Assembly: GCF_934307085.1 (NCBI RefSeq)
Contig: NZ_CAKRCF010000014.1
Coordinates: 1-63,720 of the forward strand
DNA length: 63,720 nucleotides
From: an uncultured Anaerobutyricum sp.
GTDB taxonomy: Bacteria > Bacillota > Clostridia > Lachnospirales > Lachnospiraceae
Direction of reading: 5' to 3'
Positions 16,625 to 26,391 of this stretch are shown one piece after another (the stretch's first letter is position 1; each line of letters opens with the position of its first letter). Under the pieces are notes generated by a model. That model was not told where the DNA came from and made no database searches. It saw only the letters and a program-made list of their open reading frames with translations. The translations under genes were made by a program, and so were the position numbers.

Positions 16625-16659
16625 ACAGAGACTGCCAGCTTTCGCCCTGCAGTCTCTGT
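16625..16659 (-). promoter_or_regulatory. Leader hairpin of azlCD
   Basis: ACAGAGACTGC (16625-16635) pairs perfectly with GCAGTCTCTGT (16649-16659) across a 13-nt loop, in the untranslated leader of azlC. No T-tract follows, so it is not an ordinary terminator. I do not recognise it as a known riboswitch. The remaining 284-bp gap up to purD is AT-rich and shows no gene. Confidence 0.55.
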
Positions 16660-16891
16660 TACTATTTAATGAATCCCCAAAATCTTTTATCCCCTGCTTT
16701 ACAAGTTAATTCCAAACTATCGCAAGAAATTTTTCACTGCAAAAGTAAGTACTACAAAGATTTTAAGTATTCATCTATATATTTTTGCTATGATTTTCAA
16801 TTACTTATTTACGTTTACATACAAATACTCCGCTATTTTATCAACTTTATCAAAATATTTCTATGTTTTTCACTCATTTTTATCCGTTTTA

Positions 16892-18163
16892 TTATGCTTC
16901 GTCAATTGCTTTACCAATATCATGACGCATGTATTTATTCTCGAAAGTTACCCACTCGGTTGCTGCGTAAGCGTTCTTTCTTGCTTCTTTTAAGTCAGAA
17001 CCTTTTGCTGTTACGCCGAGTACACGTCCACCGTTTGTAACGATGCCTTCGTCTGTGCGCTTTGTTCCTGCGTGGAAGCAATAATATCCGTCATGTTTCC
17101 CAAATTCATCAAGTCCATTAATGACATAGCCTTTTTTGTAGGATACTGGATATCCGTCGGAAGCAAGGACAACACAAACGGCTGCATTATCTTCAAACTG
17201 AAGATCGATTTCATCTAAACGACCATCTATGCAGGCTTCCATCACATCGATGATGTCATTTTTCATACGAGGAAGAACAACCTGTGCTTCTGGGTCACCG
17301 AAACGGGCATTGTATTCGAGTACTTTAGGACCATCTTCTGTGAGCATAAGACCTGTAAAGAGAATACCGACAAATGGTCTTTCCTCTGCTGCCATCGCAT
17401 CCATTGTTGGCTGGTAAATGTATTTCTCACAGAATTCTTCTACTTCTTTTGTATAGAATGGACTTGGAGAAAATGTTCCCATTCCACCAGTATTTAAGCC
17501 CTGGTCTCCGTCTTTTGCACGCTTGTGATCCTGTGCACTTGTCATGCACTTGATCGTCTTTCCATCACAGAAAGCAAGAACAGAAACCTCGCGTCCTGTC
17601 ATGAATTCTTCGATAACCATACGGTTTCCGGCATCTCCGAACTTCTTATCTTCCATGATTGTCTTTACGCCTTCTTTGGCCTCTTCTAATGTATTACAGA
17701 TTAATACACCTTTTCCAAGTGCCAATCCATCGGCTTTTAATACGATTGGGAACTTTGCAGTTTCAAGATAAGTAAGTGCCTCCTCGTCGGAATCAAAGTT
17801 CTCATATCCGGCTGTTGGAATGTTGTATTTTTTCATTAAATCTTTAGAAAATGCTTTGGAACCTTCAATAATTGCTGCATTCTTTCTTGGACCAAACACA
17901 CGAAGTCCTTCTGCCTCAAAAGCATCTACAACACCTCCTACTAACGGATCATCCATACCGATAATTGTAAGGTCGATTTCTTTTTCTTTTGCAAATGCAA
18001 CCAATTTGTCAAATTCCATAGCTCCGATGTTCACGCACTCTGCATACTCTTCGATTCCTGCATTTCCCGGTGCACAGTAAATTTTGTCTACCTTCGCACT
18101 TTTTGAAACTGCCCATGCGATTGCGTGTTCTCTTCCGCCGCTGCCTACGATTAATACTTTCAT
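16892..18163 (-). CDS. purD: Phosphoribosylamine--glycine ligase (GARS)
   Basis: 423 residues, the usual length. Ligates glycine to phosphoribosylamine using ATP, second step of de novo purine synthesis. N-terminal VLIVGSGGREHAIAW and the ATP-grasp features KADGLALGKGV, VIEEFMTGREVSVLAF, the TGGMGTFSP loop and EYNARFGDPE are all present. It is last of the purine genes here (purE - purM - purN - purD), 24 bp after purN, with GGAGG before the ATG. Confidence 0.97.
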   Translation of the reverse strand: MKVLIVGSGGREHAIAWAVSKSAKVDKIYCAPGNAGIEEYAECVNIGAMEFDKLVAFAKEKEIDLTIIGMDDPLVGGVVDAFEAEGLRVFGPRKNAAIIEGSKAFSKDLMKKYNIPTAGYENFDSDEEALTYLETAKFPIVLKADGLALGKGVLICNTLEEAKEGVKTIMEDKKFGDAGNRMVIEEFMTGREVSVLAFCDGKTIKCMTSAQDHKRAKDGDQGLNTGGMGTFSPSPFYTKEVEEFCEKYIYQPTMDAMAAEERPFVGILFTGLMLTEDGPKVLEYNARFGDPEAQVVLPRMKNDIIDVMEACIDGRLDEIDLQFEDNAAVCVVLASDGYPVSYKKGYVINGLDEFGKHDGYYCFHAGTKRTDEGIVTNGGRVLGVTAKGSDLKEARKNAYAATEWVTFENKYMRHDIGKAIDEA

Positions 18164-18187
18164 CGGACTTCCTCCATTTTATGTATA

Positions 18188-18814
18188 TTACTTATCAATT
18201 GTAACAACTCTGCCGTCTACATGTACCTTTCCATTCGCAATCAGATTGATTGTTTCTGGAAGAATGTTCCATTCTGCCTGTTCCATAATACGGCGCTGCA
18301 GTACTTCCGGGGTATCTCCCTGTTCTACCATAACTGGCTTCTGCATGATAATTGGACCAGTATCGGTTCCTTCATCAACAAAGTGAACCGTTGCACCAGA
18401 TACTTTCACTCCACGTGCTAATGCCTTTTCATGAACATGAATACCGTAACAGCCTTTTCCACAAAAAGATGGAATTAAGGATGGGTGGATATTGATAATC
18501 CGGTTCTCATATTCTTTGATGACACATGGAGGTACAACGACAAGATAACCTGCAAGAACAACAAGGTCAACATCTCTTTCTTTTAAGGCTTCTAAGAGTT
18601 TCTGGTTAAACTCCTCTCTTGTCTCAAATCTCTTTGGAGACAGAAGCAGTGCCTCTGTCCCATAGTTCTTTGCACGTTCTAATGCATAAGCACCTTCATT
18701 GTTACTGATTACGACACGAATTTCTGTATTGGTAATCTTTCCACTGTCTACCGCATCAAGAATTGCCTGCAGATTCGTACCGCCGCCGGATACTAAAACT
18801 GCAACTTTTAGCAT
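18188..18814 (-). CDS. purN: Phosphoribosylglycinamide formyltransferase
   Basis: 208 residues. Transfers formyl from 10-formyl-THF to GAR in purine synthesis. N-terminal [15 protein letters not shown] binds phosphate. The catalytic Asn-His-Asp set is visible in [10 protein letters not shown] (Asn, His) and [12 protein letters not shown] (Asp). It overlaps the purM stop by 7 bp, so translation is coupled. Confidence 0.96.
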   Translation of the reverse strand: MLKVAVLVSGGGTNLQAILDAVDSGKITNTEIRVVISNNEGAYALERAKNYGTEALLLSPKRFETREEFNQKLLEALKERDVDLVVLAGYLVVVPPCVIKEYENRIINIHPSLIPSFCGKGCYGIHVHEKALARGVKVSGATVHFVDEGTDTGPIIMQKPVMVEQGDTPEVLQRRIMEQAEWNILPETINLIANGKVHVDGRVVTIDK

Positions 18815-19833
18815 AATGTTACTCCCTTTTCTCCTGCTTCAACAGAACCAACAACGTAAGCATCTTCGCCAATAGCTTTTAATGCTTCAATTGCTTTCTC
18901 TGCATCTTTCGGATCAAGTGCGAGCATCATACCGATTCCCATGTTGTATGTATTGTACATCATTTCTTCTGCAATATCGCCTTCTTTTGCAAGGAGACGG
19001 AAGATAGCTGGTACTTCGTAGCTGTCTTTCTTTACAACGGCACGAACACCTTCTGGAAGCATTCTAGGAATATTTTCGTAGAATCCGCCACCTGTGATAT
19101 GACTACAACCCTTGATTGTGATGCCAGCTTCTTTTACTGCTTTTAACGCTTTTACATAAATTTTTGTTGGAGTGAGGAGTGCTTCTCCTAATGTCTTTCC
19201 AAGTTCTTCTCTGTATTCGTTTAATGCTTCTTTTTCCATAGGGAATACTTTACGAACAAGAGAATATCCGTTACTGTGAATTCCAGAGGAAGCAATTCCC
19301 ACAAGGACATCTCCTGCCTTAATGTCTTTACCTGTAATCAGGTCTTTTTCGTCAACGATTCCTACTGCAAAACCAGCAAGATCGTACTCATCTTCCGGAT
19401 AAAATCCAGGCATTTCCGCTGTCTCTCCGCCAATCAGAGCAGCTTCAGACTGCTTACATCCTTCTGCAACACCACTTACGATGGAAGCAATCTTTTCCGG
19501 GTAGTTCTTGCCACATGCAATGTAGTCAAGGAAGAATAATGGTTCTCCACCTGCACACGCAATATCATTCACACACATGGCAACACAGTCGATACCTACA
19601 GTATCATGCTTGTCCATAAGAAATGCAACCTTTAACTTTGTTCCAACACCGTCTGTACCAGAAACCAGTGTAGGATTCTCCATTGTCATAAACTTCTTTA
19701 AAGAAAATGCTCCGGAAAATCCACCGAGGTTTGTAAGTACCTCTGGTCGCATTGTTCCCTGCACATACTTTTTCATTAATTCTACTGATTTGTATCCAGC
19801 TTCAATATCAACTCCGGCGTTCTTATAGTCCAT
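18808..19833 (-). CDS. purM: Phosphoribosylformylglycinamidine cyclo-ligase (AIR synthetase)
   Basis: 341 residues. Closes the imidazole ring of FGAM to AIR with ATP. Motifs [45 protein letters not shown] and [12 protein letters not shown] are intact. Start at 19833 (MDYKNAG) is supported by AAAGGAG 6 nt upstream and matches the family length; longer readings extend into the repeat-rich leader. About 307 bp separate it from purE, and that gap is occupied by repeats. Confidence 0.96.
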   Translation of the reverse strand: MDYKNAGVDIEAGYKSVELMKKYVQGTMRPEVLTNLGGFSGAFSLKKFMTMENPTLVSGTDGVGTKLKVAFLMDKHDTVGIDCVAMCVNDIACAGGEPLFFLDYIACGKNYPEKIASIVSGVAEGCKQSEAALIGGETAEMPGFYPEDEYDLAGFAVGIVDEKDLITGKDIKAGDVLVGIASSGIHSNGYSLVRKVFPMEKEALNEYREELGKTLGEALLTPTKIYVKALKAVKEAGITIKGCSHITGGGFYENIPRMLPEGVRAVVKKDSYEVPAIFRLLAKEGDIAEEMMYNTYNMGIGMMLALDPKDAEKAIEALKAIGEDAYVVGSVEAGEKGVTLC

Positions 19834-19900
19834 GACAGACTCCTTTCTTTTATCCTGTATATGTTTTTTTATTTCTAAATTATTATAATTCCCCGCCAGG

Positions 19901-20136
19901 GCATATCTGAAAAATACTTCCATAAGCAAATATTAAAATAGTTTTTCAGACACGCTCTAATACATTCGTGCTGACTAAAAATACAGACACTGCATGTCCT
20001 ATTTAGCCTATCTTCACCCATAAAGCGTGTTTATTTTAATCTACAGTCGTTAATTGACTACGACAATCTCATCTGCCTGTCATGACCAAACAGAGAGTTC
20101 TTCTCTACGTTATTATATTAAAACACGCTCCAGAAC
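19901..20136. repeat. Two adjacent inverted repeats between purE and purM
   Basis: First hairpin: GCATATCTGAAAAATACT (19901-19918) faces AGTTTTTCAGACACGCTC (19940-19957). Second: AAAGCGTGTTTATTTTAAT (20022-20040) faces ATTAAAACACGCTCCAGAA (20117-20135). Between them is CTTCACCCATAAAGCG (20012-20027), also seen in the purE leader as TTTATGGTGAAG. They fill nearly all of the 307-bp intergenic gap. They belong to the same diverged family as 12668-12730, 30026-30149 and 31114-31193. Confidence 0.6.
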
Positions 20137-20140
20137 ATTA

Positions 20141-20653
20141 TTACATCTGTTTCAAATACTCTTCATATCCAATCTCATCAAGCTTGTTCGCCTTATCTAC
20201 TACCTGATTCTTTAACTTCTCAGAGTAAGCTTTTAATCTCTCTAATAGTTCAGGATCTGATGTTGCAAGCATCTTTGCTGCAAGGATTCCGGCGTTCGCT
20301 GCACCGTTGATTGCTACAGTTGCTACTGGAATACCTGTTGGCATCTGTACGATGGAATACAGAGAATCCACACCACCTAAATCAGATGTCTTCATTGGAA
20401 TACCGATAACTGGCATTGGGAAGATTGCGGCACACATTCCCGGAAGATGTGCTGCCTTTCCAGCTCCGGCGATAATTACTTTGTAACCTTTTTCTTCTGC
20501 ACCTTTTGCGTAAGCAAAAAATTCTTCCGGTTCTCTGTGTGCAGAGATAATTGTCATATCAAAGTCAATTCCAAGTTCCTTGAGTACATCGGCAGCCTTC
20601 GCCATGATTGGCATATCTGAATCGCTGCCCATTACAATACCTACTTTAGCCAT
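20141..20653 (-). CDS. purE: 5-(carboxyamino)imidazole ribonucleotide mutase
   Basis: 170 residues, class I PurE. Moves the carboxylate of N5-CAIR to C4. The substrate loop VGIVMGSDSDMPIM opens the protein, followed by ISAHREPEEF and GAGKAAHLPGM, all diagnostic. AGGAG lies upstream of the ATG. No purK is adjacent. It heads the purE-purM-purN-purD series, and its leader contains a GTATTCTC/GAGAATAC inverted repeat. Confidence 0.97.
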   Translation of the reverse strand: MAKVGIVMGSDSDMPIMAKAADVLKELGIDFDMTIISAHREPEEFFAYAKGAEEKGYKVIIAGAGKAAHLPGMCAAIFPMPVIGIPMKTSDLGGVDSLYSIVQMPTGIPVATVAINGAANAGILAAKMLATSDPELLERLKAYSEKLKNQVVDKANKLDEIGYEEYLKQM

Positions 20654-20680
20654 TGTTAGCTCTCCTTTTTGATTTGATAT

Positions 20681-20780
20681 GTATTCTCGCTGTCCCGCTA
20701 TATCCGCTTAATTAACATCTATCTTCATCCTATGGTATTTTTATGATATATCCCCTTTATGGTGAAGACTTTGAGAATAC
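20681..20780. repeat. Inverted repeat in the purE leader
   Basis: GTATTCTC (20681-20688) faces GAGAATAC (20773-20780), enclosing a second partial pairing (ATCTTCATCC with GGTGAAGA). Comparable TGTATTCTCG hairpins lie in the leaders of pyrE and pyrK. I tested it by eye against the purine riboswitch consensus and saw no match. Confidence 0.5.
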
Positions 20781-20831
20781 ACTTTATGGTGAATTGTTTG
20801 TAAATAACTCGCGAAATTATAATGATTCTAC

Positions 20832-21758
20832 TTATTTTACAAAAGCGTTCTTTAAATCTTCCTTCATATCAAGAACTGCCTGGCGGCTGGCATCTGCATA
20901 GTCCACTGGACTAAACTTCTCTTTGTAAGGGGCTTTCTGGTAAGCACAAATAATTCCACGGCTGGAATTTACGATAGCTCCAAGCCCATCTTCATTAAAG
21001 AATGGTGCTAAGTCCTTACCTTTTCCACCCTGTGCACCATATCCCGGTACAAGAATATAATTCTTTGGCATAATCTTACGAAGAGCTGCTCCCATCTCTG
21101 GATATGTTGCTCCAACTACTGCTCCAACGTAGCTGTAGTCTTCACCCATAACATCTTCGCCCCACTCTGCTACCTTCTCGGCAACGATTTCATAAAGAGG
21201 CCTTCCGTCAATCTCTCTATCTTGGAATTCTCCACTTGATGGATTGGATGTCTTTACAAGAATAAATGCTCCCTTGTTATGTTCTTTACATACTTTTAAG
21301 AAAGGCTTTACACCGTCAGAACCAAGATATGGATTTACGGTTACAAAGTCTTCTGTAAATGGGGAGTATACATGCTCACCAATCTTTACCGTTCCAAGAT
21401 GTCCGATTGCATAGGCTTCTGAAGTAGAACCGATGTCTCCTCTCTTGATATCTCCGATGATAACAAGACCTTTACTCTTCGCGTAGTCACATGTCTTTTT
21501 GAAGGCTTTTAATCCCTCAACACCAAATTGCTCATACATGGCAACCTGTGGCTTCACTGCTGGAATCAGGTCATAAGTTGCATCAATGATGCCCTTATTG
21601 AACTGCCAGATTGCTTCGCAGGCACCTTCTAATGTCTCTCCGTATGCGGCAAATGCATCTTTTACAAGATGTTCTGGCACATAAGAAAGCATTGGGTCAA
21701 GACCAACAACGATAGGTGCGTCTTTTTCTTTGATTCCTTTTACTAACTGATTAATCAT
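20832..21758 (-). CDS. pyrF: Orotidine-5'-phosphate decarboxylase (long form)
   Basis: 308 residues, the longer PyrF subfamily. Decarboxylates OMP to UMP. VVGLDPMLSYVPE binds substrate near residue 20; the catalytic GDIKRGDIGST (Lys plus two Asp) is near residue 100; the phosphate end is VPGYGAQGG and IVNSSRGI. It lies 95 bp after pyrC in the pyrimidine block. Confidence 0.96.
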   Translation of the reverse strand: MINQLVKGIKEKDAPIVVGLDPMLSYVPEHLVKDAFAAYGETLEGACEAIWQFNKGIIDATYDLIPAVKPQVAMYEQFGVEGLKAFKKTCDYAKSKGLVIIGDIKRGDIGSTSEAYAIGHLGTVKIGEHVYSPFTEDFVTVNPYLGSDGVKPFLKVCKEHNKGAFILVKTSNPSSGEFQDREIDGRPLYEIVAEKVAEWGEDVMGEDYSYVGAVVGATYPEMGAALRKIMPKNYILVPGYGAQGGKGKDLAPFFNEDGLGAIVNSSRGIICAYQKAPYKEKFSPVDYADASRQAVLDMKEDLKNAFVK

Positions 21759-21853
21759 AACTTCCTCCAGAATTGTACTGATATCTTTTTCATTCTAGCA
21801 TAAATTTTTTCAGATGTACACTCACGATATGCCAAAAAACAACACAATTATTG

Positions 21854-23122
21854 TTAGCCGCGATATACAACTTTACCATCACAGATGGTATATTTCACTT
21901 TTCCATATAACTGTGCACCAAGAAATGGAGAATTTTCCGCCTTTGATTCGAAGGATTCCACAGTTCGAACTTCATCTGGTGCAAAAATAACAATATCTGC
22001 TGTTTTCCCTTCTGTTAAAGTTCCACAGTCAAATTTGTAAAGTTTTGCCGGATTTACTGTCATCTTTTCAAGAAGCTGCATCATTGTAAGATAGCCTCTT
22101 TTTACAAGACTGGTAATTCCAAGGGAAAGGGATGTTTCAAGACCAATGATTCCACTTGGAGCCTTTGTAAATTCTCTTTCTTTTTCTTCGATGGCATGAG
22201 GGGCATGGTCGGTTGCGATCATATCAATCGTTCCGTCTGCTAATCCTTCAATAATCTTTGTTCTGTCCCACTCGGTACGAAGCGGTGGATTCATCTTTGC
22301 CATCGTTCCATAATTTGGCACATCTTCTTCTGTTAATGTAAAATGATGCGGCGTTGCTTCCGCAAATACTTTTGCGCCTTTCTTCTTTGCAAAGCGAACT
22401 AAGTCAACCGAACGTCCGGAAGAAATATGCTGAATATCTACTTTAGCTCCTGTCTCAAGGGCAAGCATCACATCTCTGGCAACCATGACATCTTCAGAAA
22501 TTGCCGGTGCCCCGCCAATGCCCATCTTATCAGAAATAATGCCTTTGTTTACTCCATTTACTTCGTTAAGTGTCGGATCTTCCTCATGAAGAGAAATCGG
22601 CATATCTACTTTTGCTGCCGCTTCCATCGCCTTTTTAATAAATCCGGCATCTGTCAGCGGAATTCCATCATCAGTAAATCCGCAGGTACCTGCCTCAACC
22701 ATGGCGTCAAAGTCTACTAACTCTTTTCCTTCAAAGTTCTTTGAAACTGCAGAAGCCTGTTTTACGTGGATTGGAAGGCTTTTTGCCCTTTCTAAAATAT
22801 CTTTAAGAACTTCTGGGGTATCCACAATCGGCTTCGTATTTGCCATGCAGACAACTGTCGTAAATCCTCCGGCGGCAGCTGCACAACTTCCTGTTTCTAA
22901 GTCTTCTTTATAAGTAAGACCCGGATCGCGGAAATGGACATGAACATCGACAAGACCTGGTGCAACAACACATCCATCTGCGTTCACTGTCTCTGCTCCC
23001 TCTTCCCATTCTGGATGTTCTCCAAACCCGATAATCTTTCCGTCTTCTACCCAGATATTGGTCACTTCATCTCTTCCGGAAGCCGGGTCCATGATGCGAC
23101 CATTTTTGATTACTAACTTCAT
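21854..23122 (-). CDS. pyrC: Dihydroorotase (class I)
   Basis: 422 residues. Zinc amidohydrolase closing carbamoyl-aspartate to dihydroorotate. Metal motif DVHVHFRDPG near residue 59, and TDHAPHAIEEKEREF near residue 300 with the catalytic Asp. The ATG is preceded by GGAGA. It precedes pyrF and follows an M29-type peptidase gene by about 155 bp. Confidence 0.95.
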   Translation of the reverse strand: MKLVIKNGRIMDPASGRDEVTNIWVEDGKIIGFGEHPEWEEGAETVNADGCVVAPGLVDVHVHFRDPGLTYKEDLETGSCAAAAGGFTTVVCMANTKPIVDTPEVLKDILERAKSLPIHVKQASAVSKNFEGKELVDFDAMVEAGTCGFTDDGIPLTDAGFIKKAMEAAAKVDMPISLHEEDPTLNEVNGVNKGIISDKMGIGGAPAISEDVMVARDVMLALETGAKVDIQHISSGRSVDLVRFAKKKGAKVFAEATPHHFTLTEEDVPNYGTMAKMNPPLRTEWDRTKIIEGLADGTIDMIATDHAPHAIEEKEREFTKAPSGIIGLETSLSLGITSLVKRGYLTMMQLLEKMTVNPAKLYKFDCGTLTEGKTADIVIFAPDEVRTVESFESKAENSPFLGAQLYGKVKYTICDGKVVYRG

Positions 23123-23258
23123 CTGTCTCTCCTCACTTTATTTTTATTTATCTCTGCAAAAATCACTCTATTCCTACTTGATTTCCACTTGCAAAGATTG
23201 TATTTTCCAATAATTTGAATTTATTTTTCGGTATAACTTAATGTCTACTCTGCATGAA

Positions 23259-23276
23259 GCATACTTAAAAATACGC
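23259..23276. repeat. Short palindrome upstream of pyrC
   Basis: GCATACTTAAAAATACGC, an 18-bp near-palindrome resembling a collapsed copy of the GAGYGTRYTTGAAAAA repeat arms. It ends just before the stop codon of the preceding peptidase gene. It may be a weak 3' hairpin of that gene. Confidence 0.35.
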
Positions 23277-23277
23277 T

Positions 23278-25395
23278 TTATCCCTCAAAAGGCTCATTTA
23301 ACTTTAATGTTCCTTCTAACACAAATCTTCCGTCTAACAAAATCGGAATCTCCACACGTTCCTCTGCTACATCATTCATAATCGGAACTTCAACTGTCTG
23401 TGCTGTCACTGCCGCAATTCTCGAAAGTTCCTCATAAGGAATTGTAATATCTGTATGACAGTTAAAGTATGCTTTCTTTGGATCTTCTTTTCTAAGGGCA
23501 GAACATTCATTTTCTTTAGCTACGATTTCTTTGCCATCTGGGTTATACACACGGACATCTTCGCAGTAAGAGTAGCAGGTGTCACCAATGGCGATATGTG
23601 GTCCCATTTTCTCTGCAATGAGAATTGGTAATTTCTTCATAATATCATATTTTGCAGCCATCACATAAGCTGTTGTGTTTGTTCCAATCGCACACTCTCC
23701 CATTGGAAGAGTCTCTCTGTTGTATAAAAGATTCTCCTTAATAAACTTACGTCCATCTTCTTTGTCAGGGAAGTTTGCACACTCATAGTCATCTACCATA
23801 CCGTCTTTAAAAGTAATCTTTAAATCTTTATAACAAAGTCCGTTTAAGTATACTTCTGTCACATGTAAAAGTCCATTTGTTCCTTTTAATTTCGGAGAAG
23901 TAAATACTTCACCGACTGGAATATTTACATCTGCAAGGCAGTTCTCAAACTTTGTCTCTTTCTGTGCATCTTTTAAGTCACAAAGAGCAACCGTAAGATT
24001 TGTCATGTTCTTTCCTCGACCCATGATGTGTACGGACTCCGCCTGGTCAAGCACATTGATGATATTTTGCTGAATGCCTTTGTACAGCTCGTTATCTAAT
24101 GTGTTTACCTTACGGATTTCCTCGAAGATTTCCGGGAACTTCTCACCGATTGATGGAACCGGATAGGCAATAATCGTAAAACTTCTCTCCTCCTGATTGA
24201 TAAATTCATTCATAAGTTCGTTAGATATGGAAGAATACTCTACAGAAAGCCCCTGCTGGCGCTCACTTAAACGGTAACTTTCTGGCTTATTGACCGGTTC
24301 AAATGGCTCTTCTCCAAACACTTCAAAACATGCTGGACCTGCAAATCCTGCTGCTTCCTGTTCATACTCCTCATATGCCTTTCTCATACAGCTTATCTTG
24401 CGGTCAACCATACGCTTATCAAGATAAATCGCATTGTCAAAACGGTGGTCATAACCATACTGTGGATTTGGATCAGAGGAAATGTATCCAATACGGAGGT
24501 TTTGCCGTTTATTTAACGTATTTAATGCCTCTCTGTAAATAACTGGCTTTAATCCTATATCCGCGAACTGTGTGATTGCCGCACGAATAACTCTCTCAAA
24601 GCCAATTGGATAACGAATATTTACGGTATCTTTCTTTGTAATGTCGACACCTTTTAATTCAAAACCTCTTCGATATCCTTCTGTAAATGTTGACGCAATT
24701 TGAGCGATTTCTTCTTCGGAAAGACCATTTAAAAACTCTGCTGTTTTCAGTTCTACTTCCGAAATATAATCCCCATAAGAATACAGGTATCTCAAATCGT
24801 TTAAATCAGAATCCATGATAATAGAAGTTGCAAAATCAAGCGTCGGATCAACCAGCTCTCTTACACGATATCCTGCCCAGTCATCTGCATAGTCATAAAG
24901 AAACCAGTAAATGGTATCTTTCACCTGCTTATAACTTACCTCTTCCTCCTCAAACATGCAGTAAATCTCTAAGAACAGCTCATTTAAAATAGTAATCTTT
25001 TCCAGATTCTGTTCAAAAACAAAAGCTCTCTGCGAACGTAATTCTGTATATAAAAAACTCAGAATCCGACCAAACTCTTCTCCTAATTCCCGTACTGCAA
25101 ATGCTGGATTAGCAAAAGACTTTTCGTAATTCTGAGGTAAAATATCCTGATAAAATAATTCGTTTTCACTTTTCAGCTGCTCAAAAGAGTATGTTTTCCT
25201 TTCATCGGAAGAAATGCATAGGAAATCTGCCGCACATTTTTCTAAAAGCTGTGCAGTCTTCTTAAAATAGCTGTGAAGCTGTTCCTTCATGCCGTTTTCC
25301 TCTCCGGCAGCAATCTCTCCGATTCTTTCCTTCGTCAGTAGAAATCTCTCTTCTACTTCTTTATTACTTTCTTTAAATAACTCTCTATAATCCAT
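23278..25395 (-). CDS. M29-type leucyl aminopeptidase with long N-terminal extension
   Basis: 705 residues. The C-terminal half (about residues 430-690) matches the metallo-aminopeptidase M29 pattern: GRGKNMTNLTVAL, VNIPVGEVFTSPK (metal-binding Glu), GECAIGTNTTAY, and HIAIGDTCYS followed by NCHTDITI. Ordinary M29 enzymes are about 370-410 residues. The N-terminal 300 residues are an extra, largely helical, acidic region with no motif I recognise, common to a clostridial subgroup. Cytosolic; presumably trims peptides. It sits amid pyr genes without an obvious pathway link. Confidence 0.75.
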   Translation of the reverse strand: MDYRELFKESNKEVEERFLLTKERIGEIAAGEENGMKEQLHSYFKKTAQLLEKCAADFLCISSDERKTYSFEQLKSENELFYQDILPQNYEKSFANPAFAVRELGEEFGRILSFLYTELRSQRAFVFEQNLEKITILNELFLEIYCMFEEEEVSYKQVKDTIYWFLYDYADDWAGYRVRELVDPTLDFATSIIMDSDLNDLRYLYSYGDYISEVELKTAEFLNGLSEEEIAQIASTFTEGYRRGFELKGVDITKKDTVNIRYPIGFERVIRAAITQFADIGLKPVIYREALNTLNKRQNLRIGYISSDPNPQYGYDHRFDNAIYLDKRMVDRKISCMRKAYEEYEQEAAGFAGPACFEVFGEEPFEPVNKPESYRLSERQQGLSVEYSSISNELMNEFINQEERSFTIIAYPVPSIGEKFPEIFEEIRKVNTLDNELYKGIQQNIINVLDQAESVHIMGRGKNMTNLTVALCDLKDAQKETKFENCLADVNIPVGEVFTSPKLKGTNGLLHVTEVYLNGLCYKDLKITFKDGMVDDYECANFPDKEDGRKFIKENLLYNRETLPMGECAIGTNTTAYVMAAKYDIMKKLPILIAEKMGPHIAIGDTCYSYCEDVRVYNPDGKEIVAKENECSALRKEDPKKAYFNCHTDITIPYEELSRIAAVTAQTVEVPIMNDVAEERVEIPILLDGRFVLEGTLKLNEPFEG

Positions 25396-25440
25396 ATAAG
25401 ATATATCATCCTCTCTTTCTACACTTTTGCATAATTGTCA

Positions 25441-25746
25441 TCACATCATTATAAAGGTAATCCCAATAAAAATTGCCACGATGTTAATACAAATTCCTGA
25501 TATTTTATACTTCTGACTGGTCTTCGCATCATCATAGCTCATCACGCCCCAGAGAACACAGAAAAATGCAAGAATCATAAAGATACATCCGATTAATCCC
25601 CCAATAGCATTCAATCCTCCACCTGTCACGATAGACAATATTGTTAAAACAGCAAAACCTATTAAAATGACAATTCCCATAACTAACGTAATTACGGCAT
25701 TCTTTGAAACCTTTTTCTCAGAAAAGGAAATATTTCTTGTATTCAT
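25441..25746 (-). CDS. Small membrane protein (DUF6142-like)
   Basis: 101 residues. A polar N-terminal stretch (about 15 residues, SEKKVSKNAV) is followed by three hydrophobic spans at about 17-37, 46-68 and 82-101, so it is an integral membrane protein. The pattern matches the uncharacterised DUF6142 family of Lachnospiraceae, by recollection rather than search. It lies between a VanZ-like gene and the M29 peptidase, with gaps of about 45 bp. Function unknown. Confidence 0.65.
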   Translation of the reverse strand: MNTRNISFSEKKVSKNAVITLVMGIVILIGFAVLTILSIVTGGGLNAIGGLIGCIFMILAFFCVLWGVMSYDDAKTSQKYKISGICINIVAIFIGITFIMM

Positions 25747-25788
25747 ACTTCGGTCTTTCCTTTCTCTTTTCTCTTTTCTCTTATTTTT

Positions 25789-26283
25789 TCACTTTTTATC
25801 TTTCTCTATTCTTTCTTTTTTACCTGCTGCCTTCCATCTGTGATAAATAAGTCTGGTAATACAATAGCTGATCCAGCCAATGAGCCCACCAACCGTATTC
25901 ATCATCAAATCATCCACATCGAACACACCTACTTTTGTGACAAGCTGTAATGTCTCAATGCAAAGACTAAATAAAAAAGAGTATATAATAATCCGGACAC
26001 AACCGGTTTTCTCCAATCTCCATATCGGAACTAAAAAACCTATCGGGAAAAATACAAGCAGATTACCAAATAAGTTTAACAAAAATGCTCCGACAGAAAC
26101 ATAATTCCTGTATATGATAAAGCGGCGGATTTCCTCGAAAGGAACTAAATTATAGCGATATGTACTATAGCCGTCACCCCGTCCAAGCCGGTCGCTAAAT
26201 AAGACAAAATATATCACGACACAGGCATATAAAATCAATAATAAAAGGCTCAGAGACCCTAACTTCTTTCTGTTTTCATTCAT
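25789..26283 (-). CDS. VanZ family membrane protein
   Basis: 164 residues with four to five hydrophobic spans. Characteristic VanZ-like elements: VLFSDRLGR after the first span, YNLVPFEEI, NLLVFFPIGFLVP, SLCIETLQLVTKVGVFDVDDLMMNTVGGLIG. VanZ itself confers low-level teicoplanin resistance, but most homologues have no known role. A basic, Lys-rich C-terminal tail ends the protein. Confidence 0.85.
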   Translation of the reverse strand: MNENRKKLGSLSLLLLILYACVVIYFVLFSDRLGRGDGYSTYRYNLVPFEEIRRFIIYRNYVSVGAFLLNLFGNLLVFFPIGFLVPIWRLEKTGCVRIIIYSFLFSLCIETLQLVTKVGVFDVDDLMMNTVGGLIGWISYCITRLIYHRWKAAGKKERIEKDKK

Positions 26284-26359
26284 TCCTTTCCCAGCCTTTT
26301 TCCTTTAATTATTCTTGCTTCAATTCTTTTTATTTTTTACTTCCTATAATACATTTTAA

Positions 26360-26383
26360 GGAACCGGTATATAAACCGGTTCC
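26360..26383 (-). terminator. Hairpin after the 50-residue membrane protein gene
   Basis: GGAACCGGT (26360-26368) pairs with ACCGGTTCC (26375-26383) across 6 nt. It lies just after the small gene ending at 26392. The downstream T content on the minus strand (TTAAAATGT) is poor, so termination efficiency is doubtful. Confidence 0.45.
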
Positions 26384-26391
26384 CATCATTT

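Noticed and set aside
20654..20831. Purine riboswitch upstream of purE
   Set aside because: The conserved three-way-junction motifs of the purine aptamer are not visible; only a GTATTCTC/GAGAATAC inverted repeat is.
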